A stretch of DNA of 17,759 nucleotides from Candidatus Dadabacteria bacterium (GTDB lineage: Bacteria > Desulfobacterota_D > UBA1144 > Nemesobacterales > UBA2774). A model generated the notes under the pieces. It saw nothing but the letters and a program-made list of their open reading frames with translations. It was not told the origin of the DNA and did not search any database. The stretch lies in NCBI GenBank assembly GCA_003229065.1, contig QIHJ01000197.1:1-17759 (forward strand), written 5' to 3'. Position 1 is the stretch's first letter. The number at the start of each line of letters is the position of its first letter. Shown here piece after piece: positions 1-7,215 of the stretch. The translations under genes were made by a program, and so were the position numbers.

Positions 1-1124
1 CTCTCAGTGCTGAATGTAGTAGAGACGCGGGCATAACCCTCACCTGCATCCCCGAATCCGTTCCCGGGCGTTACTACTATACCCGCTTCTTCAAGGAGTT
101 TGGATGAAAACTCTTTTGAGCTCATACCCTCGGGCACAGAAAACCATACGTAAAAGGTTGCCTTGGGCATAGTATATGCGAGTCCGAGCGCGTCAAGACC
201 CTTACAGAATATATCCCGCCTCTCCTGAAATATCTTCTTTCGGTCATCAAGCCCGAGCGTGTGGTTCCTGAGCGCCTCTATGCCGGCAATCTGGACAGCC
301 TGAAAAGCGCCCGAATCTATATTTGTCTTAATCTTGCCGAGGCCCCCGATTGCCTTTTTATTACCTACGGCAAACCCGATCCTCCACCCCGTCATGTTAA
401 AGGTCTTGGACAGGGAATGAAACTCGATGCCGCACTCCTTTGCTCCGTCCACTTCGAGGAAGCTCGGGGGAACGTACCCGTCGTAGGCAATTTCGGTGTA
501 CGCAGCATCGTGGCATATAAGTATGTTATTTGAGACTGCAAACTCCACAACCTCCTCGAAAAACGCCTTATCGGCCACAGCCGTGGTGGGGTTGTTGGGA
601 TAATTAAGAAACATGAGCTTACTCTTACTTAAAGTGCTCTCTGGTATAGCTTTTAGGTCCGGGAGGAAATCGTTTTCTTTATACAGTGGGATACTCACCG
701 GTACGCCGTCCGCAAAACTGATTGAAGTTGGATACACCGGGTATCCGGGGTCGGTGAACAGACCCACATCGCCCGGATCGAGAAATGCAAGCGGTGTATG
801 AGCTATACCCTCCTTTGAGCCTATGAGCGCCACAACTTCGTTCTCTGGGTCAAGCTCCACGCCGAAACGCACCTTATACCACTGAGCCACAGCTTGTCGG
901 AATGGAAGCATGCCCTGGTATGAAGGGTAGCGGTGGTTTTCGGGATCGCCCGCCGCATCTTTCAATGCATCTATGATATTAGATGGTGTGGGTATATCGG
1001 GATCGCCTACTCCGAGATCAATAACGTCAACGCCCTTTTTCAGCATCTCGTTCTTTTTGGCGTCTATCTCGGCAAACAGATAAGGCGGCAGCTCTTCTAT
1101 CCTCTTAGCCCATTTTATATCCAT
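1..1124 (-). CDS. dapL: LL-diaminopimelate aminotransferase, 3' end cut off by the window edge
   Basis: This is a fold-type I PLP aminotransferase, read from position 1124 to the left edge: about 374 codons with no stop, so the C-terminus lies outside. The N-terminus (MDIKWAKRIEELPPYLFAEI) has the ELPPYLFAEID signature typical of DapL. DLGVGDPDIPTP follows at about 36-47, then DPGYPVY (125-131), NYPNNPT (174-180) and SLSKTFNMTGWR with the Schiff-base lysine near K240. The last visible part, VVTPGNGFGDAGEGYARVS, is the usual C-terminal region, so only a short tail is missing. DapL converts tetrahydrodipicolinate to LL-diaminopimelate in one step, for lysine and peptidoglycan, in the cytoplasm. 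The ATG at 1124-1122 follows a perfect AGGAGG with a 7-nt spacer. A related aspartate-type aminotransferase is the alternative. Confidence 0.85.
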   Translation of the reverse strand, partial: MDIKWAKRIEELPPYLFAEIDAKKNEMLKKGVDVIDLGVGDPDIPTPSNIIDALKDAAGDPENHRYPSYQGMLPFRQAVAQWYKVRFGVELDPENEVVALIGSKEGIAHTPLAFLDPGDVGLFTDPGYPVYPTSISFADGVPVSIPLYKENDFLPDLKAIPESTLSKSKLMFLNYPNNPTTAVADKAFFEEVVEFAVSNNILICHDAAYTEIAYDGYVPPSFLEVDGAKECGIEFHSLSKTFNMTGWRIGFAVGNKKAIGGLGKIKTNIDSGAFQAVQIAGIEALRNHTLGLDDRKKIFQERRDIFCKGLDALGLAYTMPKATFYVWFSVPEGMSSKEFSSKLLEEAGIVVTPGNGFGDAGEGYARVSTTFSTE

Positions 1125-1147
1125 GTCAGGTCCTCCTTTATTTTACT

Positions 1148-1233
1148 CCCCGGCATCGCTGTGATACGCTCGCCTCTGTCCCCATTTTACTAATTCCCCC
1201 GGATCGTGCTTCGCACTCCCGCCCGTCCCCATT
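1148..1233. repeat. Two copies of a GC-rich hairpin repeat (copies A and B)
   Basis: Copy A (1148-1186) and copy B (1196-1233) both begin with a C-run, continue GG(C)ATCG, then a short hairpin, then CTCSC..CYGTCCCCATT. In copy A the hairpin region is CGCTGTGATACG; in copy B it is GTGC-TTC-GCAC. They belong to the same family as the copies at 2238-2264 and 2440-2598. They lie between plsC and dapL. No coding function is seen. Confidence 0.75.
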
Positions 1234-1386
1234 TCCTCATTTTATTGAGCCAGACTCCCGTTTGAGGGAGTTTCTATCATAACTAACCTACGCTGCCGGA
1301 GCAAGACGTATATCTGCGATTCATATTGCTTATAGTACTTTAATACAATTGCAGATACCACATATATCTACAGTTAGATAATCAAT

Positions 1387-2196
1387 TTAGGTATTCGTGT
1401 CATGTTGGAAATATGCATCGCTGATTCTCTTGTATGCAAGATCGCTCACTGCCTTCCTCGAGCTCTCGGGGCTTATCACTATAGTCTCGAGCTCTTCCAC
1501 TTCGACTGAGATCGATTTTTGCTCCAGCAGCCTGAAGAAATGATCGAAAAATCCGATCCCCTCGTAAAAGTAAACAATGTGCTTGTTCGAGGGTGTAATA
1601 GCTGAGCCGTTTAACTCCCTGTACTTAAGACATATAGGCTGTATGTTCACATTACTTTCGATTGCGGACGCTAAAAACGGCGTCCTGAATTTTAAAATCT
1701 TCTCCCCGTCAGAAGTAGTCGCTTCGGGGAATAGAACCATATCGAACCCGATGCTTAGAATATCTTTTATATTTTCCATATCTTTAAGGAGACTAGCCCT
1801 GTTTCTACGCTCTACAAAAACTCCTCCTGAATACTTGGTGACCGCGCCCAGAGGGAACTGCTCCTTGAGCTCGGAGTTTGCAATAAATACAGAGGGCACG
1901 ACTGTACTTATCACGAAGACATCCATATACGTGAGATGGTTCGATACGATTAAATAATTTTCTTTCTTCCGCACCAAATTACTCAGGTTTCTTTTTTTAA
2001 CCCGCACACCTAAAATTATAAGAGCGCATTTTGACATAAATGATGCGATTTTTGAGAAGTATCCCAGTTTTTTCCGTTTGTTGCCTATAAGTAAATCGAC
2101 AGTATAGGAAACCACGAGAAACGAGAGCACGAGGAGAAAAAAGATAAACGCCTTTGTATATTTTCTGATAAATACCATTAGTATCCGTATATCCAA
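1387..2196 (-). CDS. PlsC-type lysophospholipid acyltransferase (1-acylglycerol-3-phosphate acyltransferase family)
   Basis: This 269-aa protein has one strong N-terminal membrane segment (about residues 16-38), which would anchor it in the inner membrane. It then carries the acyltransferase blocks in order: NHLTYMD at 86-92 (the catalytic H-x4-D pair), GVFVERRNR at 125-133 (substrate-binding block II) and FPEATTSDG at 156-164 (block III, usually FPEGT, so here Gly is replaced by Ala). The family transfers an acyl chain from acyl-ACP or acyl-CoA to lysophosphatidate or a related lyso-lipid; the exact acceptor cannot be read from sequence. The longest frame starts at TTG 2196, with no clear ribosome site. 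ATG 2178 is an equally plausible start and would shorten the protein by six residues. It is isolated from its neighbours by repeat-filled gaps. Confidence 0.85.
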   Translation of the reverse strand: MDIRILMVFIRKYTKAFIFFLLVLSFLVVSYTVDLLIGNKRKKLGYFSKIASFMSKCALIILGVRVKKRNLSNLVRKKENYLIVSNHLTYMDVFVISTVVPSVFIANSELKEQFPLGAVTKYSGGVFVERRNRASLLKDMENIKDILSIGFDMVLFPEATTSDGEKILKFRTPFLASAIESNVNIQPICLKYRELNGSAITPSNKHIVYFYEGIGFFDHFFRLLEQKSISVEVEELETIVISPESSRKAVSDLAYKRISDAYFQHDTNT

Positions 2197-2237
2197 TAAC
2201 TTTAGTAAGTCAGGTCAATCTCTGTATATAAATTAAT

Positions 2238-2264
2238 CCCCGGCATCGCTGTGAAGCGCTCGCG
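2238..2264. repeat. Truncated copy of the GC-rich hairpin repeat (copy C)
   Basis: It reads CCCC, then GGCATCGCTGTGAAGCGCTC, then GCG, matching the first two thirds of copies E and G. It then changes into unrelated sequence where the CCTCCGTCCCCATT tail should be. It contains the CGCT-GTGA-AGCG mini-hairpin. Confidence 0.7.
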
Positions 2265-2274
2265 AAACATTGTC

Positions 2275-2318
2275 ATTCCGGGCCAGATCCTGAATCGAGT
2301 TTAGGACAAGCCCAGAAT
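2275..2318. repeat. Imperfect palindrome, REP-like
   Basis: The outer arms ATTCCGGGCC and GCCCAGAAT can pair. An inner stem TCCTGAA / TTTAGGA closes a 5-nt loop (TCGAG). The form resembles the intergenic palindromes common in environmental bacterial genomes. It lies between plsC and the methyltransferase gene. Confidence 0.5.
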
Positions 2319-2439
2319 CTCATCTTTTATTCTTCTCTTTTCGTTTTATACATCCCTTATTGTAAATTCGTGTCCATTCGTGGTTAAACAATTTTTTCAT
2401 CCTGAATCCTTTATCATGCGTCTTCTAATTTTATACCTG

Positions 2440-2598
2440 CCCCCCGATCGCACTTTGTGCTCCGGTCCGTCCCCACCGGCATCGCTGTGAAGCGCTCGCC
2501 TCCGTCCCCATTATTATTTTATCCTGCTCTCGCTCATGAACGACATTCACTCGCGGTCCCCATGGCATCGCTGTGAAGCGCTCGCCTCCGTCCCCATT
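2440..2598. repeat. Tandem cluster of four GC-rich hairpin repeats (copies D-G)
   Basis: Copy D (2440-2477) has the hairpin GCAC-TTT-GTGC. Copy E (2471-2512) and copy G (2558-2598) are nearly identical, with GGCATCGCTGTGAAGCGCTC then GCCTCCGTCCCCATT. Copy F (about 2531-2563) is degenerate and keeps only the CTCGCGGTCCCCAT end. Neighbouring copies share the CCCCA junction, so the block looks like an overlapping tandem array. Its right end is 12 nt from the TATAAT of the downstream gene. Confidence 0.75.
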
Positions 2599-2609
2599 AC
2601 ACACGGGTC

Positions 2610-2618
2610 TGATATAAT
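2610..2618 (+). promoter_or_regulatory. Extended -10 promoter of the MidA-type methyltransferase gene
   Basis: TGATATAAT fits the extended -10 form TGnTATAAT with a perfect hexamer. The -35 position falls in the end of hairpin repeat G (GTCCCC), which does not resemble TTGACA; an extended -10 element can compensate for that. The start codon is about 50 nt downstream. Confidence 0.5.
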
Positions 2619-2667
2619 TTACTTTAGTTCGGACAAATAAAAAGACCAGGTAGTCACAATTAATAAG

Positions 2668-3810
2668 ATGAACGAATTAACAGAGATCATAAAATCCGGG
2701 ATAAGAGATTCGGGTCCTATCATATTTGAGAATTTCATGGACCTTGCACTCTATCACCAGGAGTACGGCTACTACACCTCGGGGAATGTAAGTATCGGCC
2801 GCCGCGGCGACTTCTATACAAGCCCTTACGTGCATTCCGCATTCGGCGAGGTTATCTCGAATTTTATCTTAAGGGGTTTTTCTTACATAAACGCCCCTGT
2901 ACCGACGATTGTGGAGATTGGTTCAGGCAACGGAACTTTAGCACTTGACGTACTCGATGCTCTAAAGAGAGAAAAAACAGCGGTATATGAAACACTCGAG
3001 TATATATCTATAGAAAAGAGCCCGACGCTAATTGAGATAGCCCAGGAAGCTCTTAAAGATCATATAGAAAAACTCAGGTTTATTAACTCTCCTTCTGAAT
3101 TGGAAAACGAAAGTGTAGAGGGCGTCGTCATATCAAACGAGCTCTTTGACTCGATCCCGTTTCATAGGGCGGTAATGGAAAAAGGCAGGCTGCGCGAGAT
3201 ATACGTTAGTGTTGAAGATAATAATTTTATCGAGATTACCGGGGAGCCGAGCACGCCTGAGTTACAAGAATATGCGCGCAAATACGGTCTCGTTTTGGAA
3301 GAAGGACAGCAGATTGAAATTAATCTCCGGGCCGGGAAAACGCTTTCTGACATCTCCCGCATTCTGAATAAGGGGCTTTTACTGACTATAGACTACGGCT
3401 TTCTTTCTCCCGAGCTCTACAATCCCTCTAGAACGAGTGGCACTTATAAATGCATGAAAGGACATACAATAAACGAAAACCCTTATACGGATATAGGCGA
3501 GCAGGATATTACGGCACACGTGGATTTCGGCAACCTCATAAGCGCGGGAGAGGCCGCGGGCTTGAATAAGATTGTATACACCACTCAAGGGCAGTTTCTG
3601 ACAGACTGGGGTATTCTGGAAGTGCTTGAGAAAATGTCTCAAAGTACGGAGGAAACAGCTGGGGGAAAAATTGCCACCGCAAAAAACCTCTTCCTGCCGG
3701 GGTCTATGGGTAATCTATTTAAGGTGCTTATACAGGAAAAAAACTTGGGAGGCAGCCTTTCAGGCTTTTATCCCGAGTCTCCACTCAAAATCAGCTTTGA
3801 TGTCTTATGA
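2668..3810 (+). CDS. MidA/NDUFAF7-family SAM-dependent protein methyltransferase (DUF185)
   Basis: The protein is 380 aa, the usual length for the COG1565 family. Diagnostic parts are the N-terminal block GYYTSGNVSIGRRGDFYTSP (34-53), the SAM-binding loop IVEIGSGNGTLALD (81-94), the family-specific VVISNELFDSIPFHR near 153-167 and LLTIDYGF further on. Mitochondrial members (NDUFAF7) dimethylate an arginine of a complex I subunit during assembly. The bacterial role is generally unproven, so the substrate here is unknown. ATG 2668 is the first codon of the frame with a good domain fit, although no strong Shine-Dalgarno is visible. It is a single-gene unit: an extended -10 promoter lies upstream and an unrelated regulator follows 256 nt downstream. 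Confidence 0.88.
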   Translation: MNELTEIIKSGIRDSGPIIFENFMDLALYHQEYGYYTSGNVSIGRRGDFYTSPYVHSAFGEVISNFILRGFSYINAPVPTIVEIGSGNGTLALDVLDALKREKTAVYETLEYISIEKSPTLIEIAQEALKDHIEKLRFINSPSELENESVEGVVISNELFDSIPFHRAVMEKGRLREIYVSVEDNNFIEITGEPSTPELQEYARKYGLVLEEGQQIEINLRAGKTLSDISRILNKGLLLTIDYGFLSPELYNPSRTSGTYKCMKGHTINENPYTDIGEQDITAHVDFGNLISAGEAAGLNKIVYTTQGQFLTDWGILEVLEKMSQSTEETAGGKIATAKNLFLPGSMGNLFKVLIQEKNLGGSLSGFYPESPLKISFDVL

Positions 3811-3991
3811 GCGATCTTACTCCCTTCCTGTCTTAAGTGTAGGGAAGGATTCAGGATGAGGACAAGTAAATTCCACATTACCTCCGCTAATCGCTTGCCT
3901 AAGGCAGCTTTATGCAATGCTGGCCGTCTATTCATGCCTGCTATAATCTAATCCGTTTACTACTCCGCTTAGAAAACGAACGACTCCTGAC

Positions 3992-4020
3992 TTGACAACA
4001 AATATTAATACATATAGCAT
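3992..4020 (+). promoter_or_regulatory. Sigma-70-type promoter of the TetR-AhpD operon
   Basis: A perfect TTGACA (3992-3997) is separated by exactly 17 nt from TAGCAT (4015-4020), a 4/6 match to TATAAT. Transcription would start near 4027, inside the palindrome at 4020-4043 and about 40 nt before the regulator start codon. Confidence 0.7.
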
Positions 4021-4043
4021 TAGAACTGACTGGTCAGTCCTAA
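4020..4043. promoter_or_regulatory. 24-bp palindromic operator, probably for the adjacent TetR regulator
   Basis: The left arm TTAGnACTGAC and the right arm GTCAGTnCTAA are perfect complements around a 2-nt centre (TG), with only the N positions unmatched. The site begins on the last base of the -10 hexamer and covers the predicted transcription start, the normal place for a TetR-family repressor dimer. This implies autoregulation of the operon. Confidence 0.75.
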
Positions 4044-4066
4044 TACTGACAAGCGGGGCAAATTGC

Positions 4067-4648
4067 ATGAGCACGAGCAAAGAAAAAATCTTGGAAAGCG
4101 CACGAGACCTGTTTCATCTAAATGGCTACAACAATACTTCTGTAGACGATCTTTTAAAAAACACAGGCGTGACAAAAAGTAATTTCTACTATCATTTCAA
4201 ATCCAAAGAAGAACTCGGACTTCTAATACTGGAGAAAAGAATTGAGGATTACGAAATAAAATTTCTCGCAAACACTCTTGGCAACAAGTCCGTATCGCCT
4301 GAGAAAAGGTTAAAAAAATACTATAAGGAAATCACGACTTATCATAAGAACCTCGATTGCAGAAGAGGCTGCCCGTTCGGGAACCTAGCTCTGGAGATGA
4401 GCGACAGTAACGAGAATTTCAGGCTACGGCTTAGCGAGTTTTTTGAGTATTGGCAAAAAATTATAGAGGGCTGCATCAAAGAGGGTATCAAAAAGAAAGA
4501 GTTTAGAGATGATCTTTCGTATAAATCCATTTCTCAGTTAATCCTTTCTCACCTGGAAGGAGCTATTTTGATTGCAAAGACTCAGAGATCCTTACTACCG
4601 CTCAGCCGGGGAAGCAAAACCATTTTAAAGCTATTAAAACCAGCATAA
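4067..4648 (+). CDS. TetR/AcrR-family transcriptional regulator
   Basis: The protein is 193 aa when started at ATG 4067 (MSTSKEKILESARDLFHLNG). The frame extends upstream to a TTG at 3992, but that codon is the promoter's -35 box and the stretch covers the operator, so it is not a start. The helix-turn-helix spans about 25-48 (SVDDLLKNTGVTKSNFYYHF), and the recognition helix has the usual N-x-Y-Y-H-F form. The C-terminal ligand domain carries CRRGC (C98, C102) followed by PFGNLALEMSD, a pattern frequent in one TetR subgroup; the two cysteines could sense an oxidant or electrophile (inference). The next gene starts 30 nt later behind a strong ribosome site, so the regulator and the AhpD-like protein form an operon, probably repressed through the 4020-4043 palindrome. 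Confidence 0.88.
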   Translation: MSTSKEKILESARDLFHLNGYNNTSVDDLLKNTGVTKSNFYYHFKSKEELGLLILEKRIEDYEIKFLANTLGNKSVSPEKRLKKYYKEITTYHKNLDCRRGCPFGNLALEMSDSNENFRLRLSEFFEYWQKIIEGCIKEGIKKKEFRDDLSYKSISQLILSHLEGAILIAKTQRSLLPLSRGSKTILKLLKPA

Positions 4649-4678
4649 AAGATTACAAACATCACAAGGAGGCATTAA

Positions 4679-5386
4679 ATGTCAGAATATCTTTTTAAAA
4701 ACAACATATCCAAGGATATGGCACTTCTGAATGAAATTAACCCGGAGCTGCACCAGGCATGGAGAACTTATCATGACGGAGTATTCAAGGACGGCGCATT
4801 AAGCAAGATGGAAAAAGAGCTCATTGCTGTTGCGGGAGCGCACATAACTACCTGTCCTTACTGCATACGCTCAAGAGTAAAGAACTCAAAAAACAGCGGA
4901 GCTACCGACGGGCAGATAGTAGAGTCTATATACGTGGCTATGCGTTTTGCGATGGGAGGGCCTTTTGCATTCTCGAGCATCGCTTTTGAGGCTCATGACG
5001 CACTTGATAACGATATTCCTCTTACGGAAGGGCATTTCTTCAAGAAAAACGTTCTTAAGGAAATAAACGAGTTCCATGAGTGCAGCGGAGATAATTCCGC
5101 AGCATTTAAGGACTATACAAAAAAAGTATTTGCAGACGGGGCGCTCACAAAGGATTTTAAGCGCGGACTGGTAGGACTTGCGTGCGCACAAATGACAAAA
5201 TGCCCATACTGTATAAGGGGTTGTGTAAAAGACGCCAGGAGCGCAGGGTACACTAAAGAACAGATGGCTGAAGCAATTAATGTGGCAATGGTAATGTCCG
5301 CCGGAGCATGCTACGCCCATACGAGCATAGCTATGGATACCCTGGCCGCTATGAACGAGAAGGAAGAAGCCAGAGCAGCCGGATAA
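4679..5386 (+). CDS. Tandem AhpD-like (carboxymuconolactone decarboxylase family) protein
   Basis: The protein is 235 aa and consists of two AhpD-type helical domains in a row, each with a CPYC redox motif (59-62 and 175-178). In AhpD the active site is Glu-x11-Cys-x2-Cys-x3-His. Domain 1 keeps the Glu (E47) but has Arg (R66) where His should be. Domain 2 has Gly (163) for Glu and Cys (C182) for His. The fold is usually linked to peroxide reduction, with the CxxC relayed by a reductase, or to decarboxylation of small cyclic acids. The altered residues leave the activity open; a thiol-disulfide role is the simplest reading. ATG 4679 follows AAGGAGG with a good spacer. It is co-transcribed with the TetR gene, which suggests induction by a specific stress or substrate. 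No signal peptide is seen, so it is cytoplasmic. Confidence 0.82.
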   Translation: MSEYLFKNNISKDMALLNEINPELHQAWRTYHDGVFKDGALSKMEKELIAVAGAHITTCPYCIRSRVKNSKNSGATDGQIVESIYVAMRFAMGGPFAFSSIAFEAHDALDNDIPLTEGHFFKKNVLKEINEFHECSGDNSAAFKDYTKKVFADGALTKDFKRGLVGLACAQMTKCPYCIRGCVKDARSAGYTKEQMAEAINVAMVMSAGACYAHTSIAMDTLAAMNEKEEARAAG

Positions 5387-5448
5387 TATTCAGCACATGC
5401 ACAACAACTAATTAGCCGATCACGATAAGAGCAAAATATCTAGTAAGC

Positions 5449-5473
5449 AAGGAGGGTTATTGATCCTCCTTTA
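5449..5473 (+). terminator. Possible terminator hairpin after the TetR-AhpD operon
   Basis: The arms AAGGAGG and CCTCCTT form a perfect 7-bp stem with a 9-nt loop, followed by only a short T-rich tail (TTATG). The position, 63 nt after the operon's last stop, fits a terminator, but the weak T tract keeps confidence low. Confidence 0.4.
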
Positions 5474-5549
5474 TGAGTATGAAAGATAAAAATCAGCCCA
5501 AATTACCCTTTTTTTGACCTTGCCCTTAGAAACTTACCAAAAAACTCTA

Positions 5550-5555
5550 TATAAT
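5550..5555 (+). promoter_or_regulatory. -10 element of the likely mnmE promoter
   Basis: A perfect TATAAT lies 38 nt before the mnmE start codon. No convincing -35 is found at 16-18 nt (TTAGAA is the nearest); a TTGACC at 5514-5519 is too far away to pair with it. Confidence 0.35.
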
Positions 5556-5593
5556 AGTTCCCTGATCAACATAATGCTGGTGATAGCGATAAT

Positions 5594-6997
5594 ATGAAAG
5601 TAAAATTACCCTATGAAAATGATACTATTGCAGCAATCGCGACCGCTCAGGGCGAGGGCGGCATAGCTGTAATACGTATTAGCGGTCCGCAAGCATCTAA
5701 CATCATTAATAAAATGTTTCATGACGACGCCGGGACTGACTCCAGCAAAAGGGGCTCCCACCACCTTTACCACGGACGTATAAAGGACCCGGACACAGGC
5801 GCAGTAGTAGACGAAGTACTATGCACACTTATGAAAGCTCCAAATTCCTATACCGGCGAGAACGTCGCGGAAATTCACTCACACGGGGGATATCTGGTAC
5901 CAAAAAAGATACTGGAGCTGCTAATCAAGCATGGAGCTAGGCCCGCAGACCCGGGAGAGTTTTCCTTAAGAGCGTTTTTAAACGGAAAAATGGACCTGGC
6001 GCAGGCCGAAGCTGTATCTGACGTTATCAATGCCCAGACCGAAGAGGGCCTAAAGCAGTCTGAAATGCAACTGGAAGGTGTCTTATCTCAGAGAATTGCC
6101 AGCTTTAAGGACGTTGTGCTCGACCTCCTGGCAGAGATAGAGTCGCAGGTCGACTTCCCTGAAGAGGATATCGATCCGTTAGTTAAAAAAGACCTGATAT
6201 CGCGAACAGAGAGCCTAATAACCGACATACTCTCGCTCCTAGCTACATACGAGGAAGGAAGGATAATAAAATACGGGGTGATTACGACAATACTAGGGAA
6301 ACCGAATGTCGGGAAGTCCAGTCTCTTAAACAGCCTGCTAATGAGGGAAAGAGCTATTGTCAGCCATCAACCGGGGACAACGCGCGACTTCATAGAGGAG
6401 AGCATTGATATAAGGGGTATCCCGTTAAAGCTCATCGACACCGCAGGCATAAGGACGGCCACTGACCATATAGAAAAGACAGGGATCGAGCTTGCAAAGA
6501 AGAAGGCGCGCGAGGGAGAGCTGCTGATAGCTGTAATTGACGGGAGTACCGCCCTGGATCAGGACGACAAGGAAGTTCTAAGCGAAATAAATGATAAAAA
6601 TGCTGTCTTGGTTGTTAACAAATCCGATTTGGGTCTTACTGTTTCCGACAAAGAGCTCGAATCGTACATACAGCGTGACAGAATAGCCCGAACTTCAGCA
6701 AAGAAAAGCACCGGAATCGAAGAGCTAAAAGATATAATACAAAGTTCCCTAATTAACAGGGAAAACTACTCCAAAGATGGCGAGATTATCCTGACGGAGC
6801 TCAGACACAAGAGCGCCCTTGAGAATTCCGTAGAAAGCCTGGGGGCCTTTCTTAAAACATTTAAATCCGGGGAATCTCCCGAATTTTCAGCCCTTGATCT
6901 AAGGGTTGCCCTAAGCTCACTTGGAGAGATAACAGGAGAGGTTACAACAGAAGACGTACTGGGCAGGATATTCAGCAAGTTCTGCGTCGGGAAATAG
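5594..6997 (+). CDS. mnmE: tRNA uridine-5-carboxymethylaminomethyl modification GTPase MnmE (TrmE)
   Basis: The protein is a full-length 467 aa. The N-terminal folate-binding domain begins with DTIAAIATAQGEGGIAVIRISG (10-31). The inserted Ras-like G domain shows G1 GKPNVGKS (235-242), G2 GTTRD (261-265), G3 DTAG (282-285) and G4 NKSD (342-345). The C-terminus ends in FCVGK (463-467), the family's conserved cysteine tail. MnmE works with MnmG (GidA) to install the cmnm5 group on U34 of several tRNAs in the cytoplasm; GTP hydrolysis by the dimer drives the reaction. mnmG is not in this window. In many bacteria mnmE sits beside the replication origin with mnmG, rsmG, parA and parB. Here only mnmE is present, but parS and DnaA boxes follow its stop codon directly. 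Confidence 0.97.
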   Translation: MKVKLPYENDTIAAIATAQGEGGIAVIRISGPQASNIINKMFHDDAGTDSSKRGSHHLYHGRIKDPDTGAVVDEVLCTLMKAPNSYTGENVAEIHSHGGYLVPKKILELLIKHGARPADPGEFSLRAFLNGKMDLAQAEAVSDVINAQTEEGLKQSEMQLEGVLSQRIASFKDVVLDLLAEIESQVDFPEEDIDPLVKKDLISRTESLITDILSLLATYEEGRIIKYGVITTILGKPNVGKSSLLNSLLMRERAIVSHQPGTTRDFIEESIDIRGIPLKLIDTAGIRTATDHIEKTGIELAKKKAREGELLIAVIDGSTALDQDDKEVLSEINDKNAVLVVNKSDLGLTVSDKELESYIQRDRIARTSAKKSTGIEELKDIIQSSLINRENYSKDGEIILTELRHKSALENSVESLGAFLKTFKSGESPEFSALDLRVALSSLGEITGEVTTEDVLGRIFSKFCVGK

Positions 6998-7008
6998 GCC
7001 GGCACATA

Positions 7009-7024
7009 TGTTCCACGTGAAACA
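7009..7024. other. parS centromere site (ParB binding)
   Basis: The 16-mer TGTTCCACGTGAAACA is identical to the canonical bacterial parS site. It lies 12 nt after the mnmE stop and is flanked by A and T, which extend the palindrome to 18 bp. ParB loads here as a CTP-dependent clamp and, with ParA and SMC, drives origin segregation. parA and parB are not in this window. A parS this close to oriC fits the general rule that parS sites cluster around the origin. Confidence 0.9.
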
Positions 7025-7032
7025 TCCACACC

Positions 7033-7041
7033 TGTGGATAA
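7033..7041 (-). other. DnaA box, perfect consensus
   Basis: TGTGGATAA on the plus strand is the exact complement of the DnaA box TTATCCACA. It starts 9 nt after parS, and together with the preceding TCCACA it forms a short inverted repeat (7025-7038). Confidence 0.8.
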
Positions 7042-7130
7042 GTATTTCCACATTTATTAAGACTATATCAAGGAGTATTCTTCAATGTTGGCCGGTAGTT
7101 GGGAGATTGTTGCGAATTGTTGGTGATATT

Positions 7131-7139
7131 TTATCCACA
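7131..7139 (+). other. DnaA box, perfect consensus
   Basis: TTATCCACA matches the consensus exactly and lies in the opposite orientation to the box at 7033-7041, about 90 nt away. Just upstream, GTTG motifs recur at 10-11 nt spacing. Confidence 0.8.
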
Positions 7140-7215
7140 ATCCTTCCACTTTTTGTTTTTTGTTTAATTACAGGGAGTTGGCATATATATTTACATTTGT
7201 GTGGAATTCAAAGAG

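Larger units (their letters stand above)
2197..2667. other. Gene-free gap filled with short repeats
   Basis: No credible reading frame is present in this 471-nt gap. It holds a truncated hairpin-repeat copy (2238-2264), an imperfect palindrome (2275-2318), a run with the phrase TTCGTGTCCATTCGTGGTTA (2368-2387), a tandem cluster of hairpin repeats (2440-2598) and, at its right end, the promoter of the methyltransferase gene. Confidence 0.7.

Noticed and set aside
1258..1280. Hairpin ACTCCC-GTTTGA-GGGAGT as a terminator for plsC
   Set aside because: On the minus strand the stem is not followed by a T-run, and it lies over 100 nt beyond the stop. The pairing is real but the role is unsupported.
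1148..2598. CRISPR array in the repeat-rich flanks of plsC
   Set aside because: Copies are unequal in length, mutually diverged, overlap at their ends and have no uniform unique spacers; no cas gene is present.
3992..4066. TTG start for the TetR regulator at 3992
   Set aside because: The TTG is part of the TTGACA -35 box and the extension covers the operator. ATG 4067 gives a normal TetR N-terminus.
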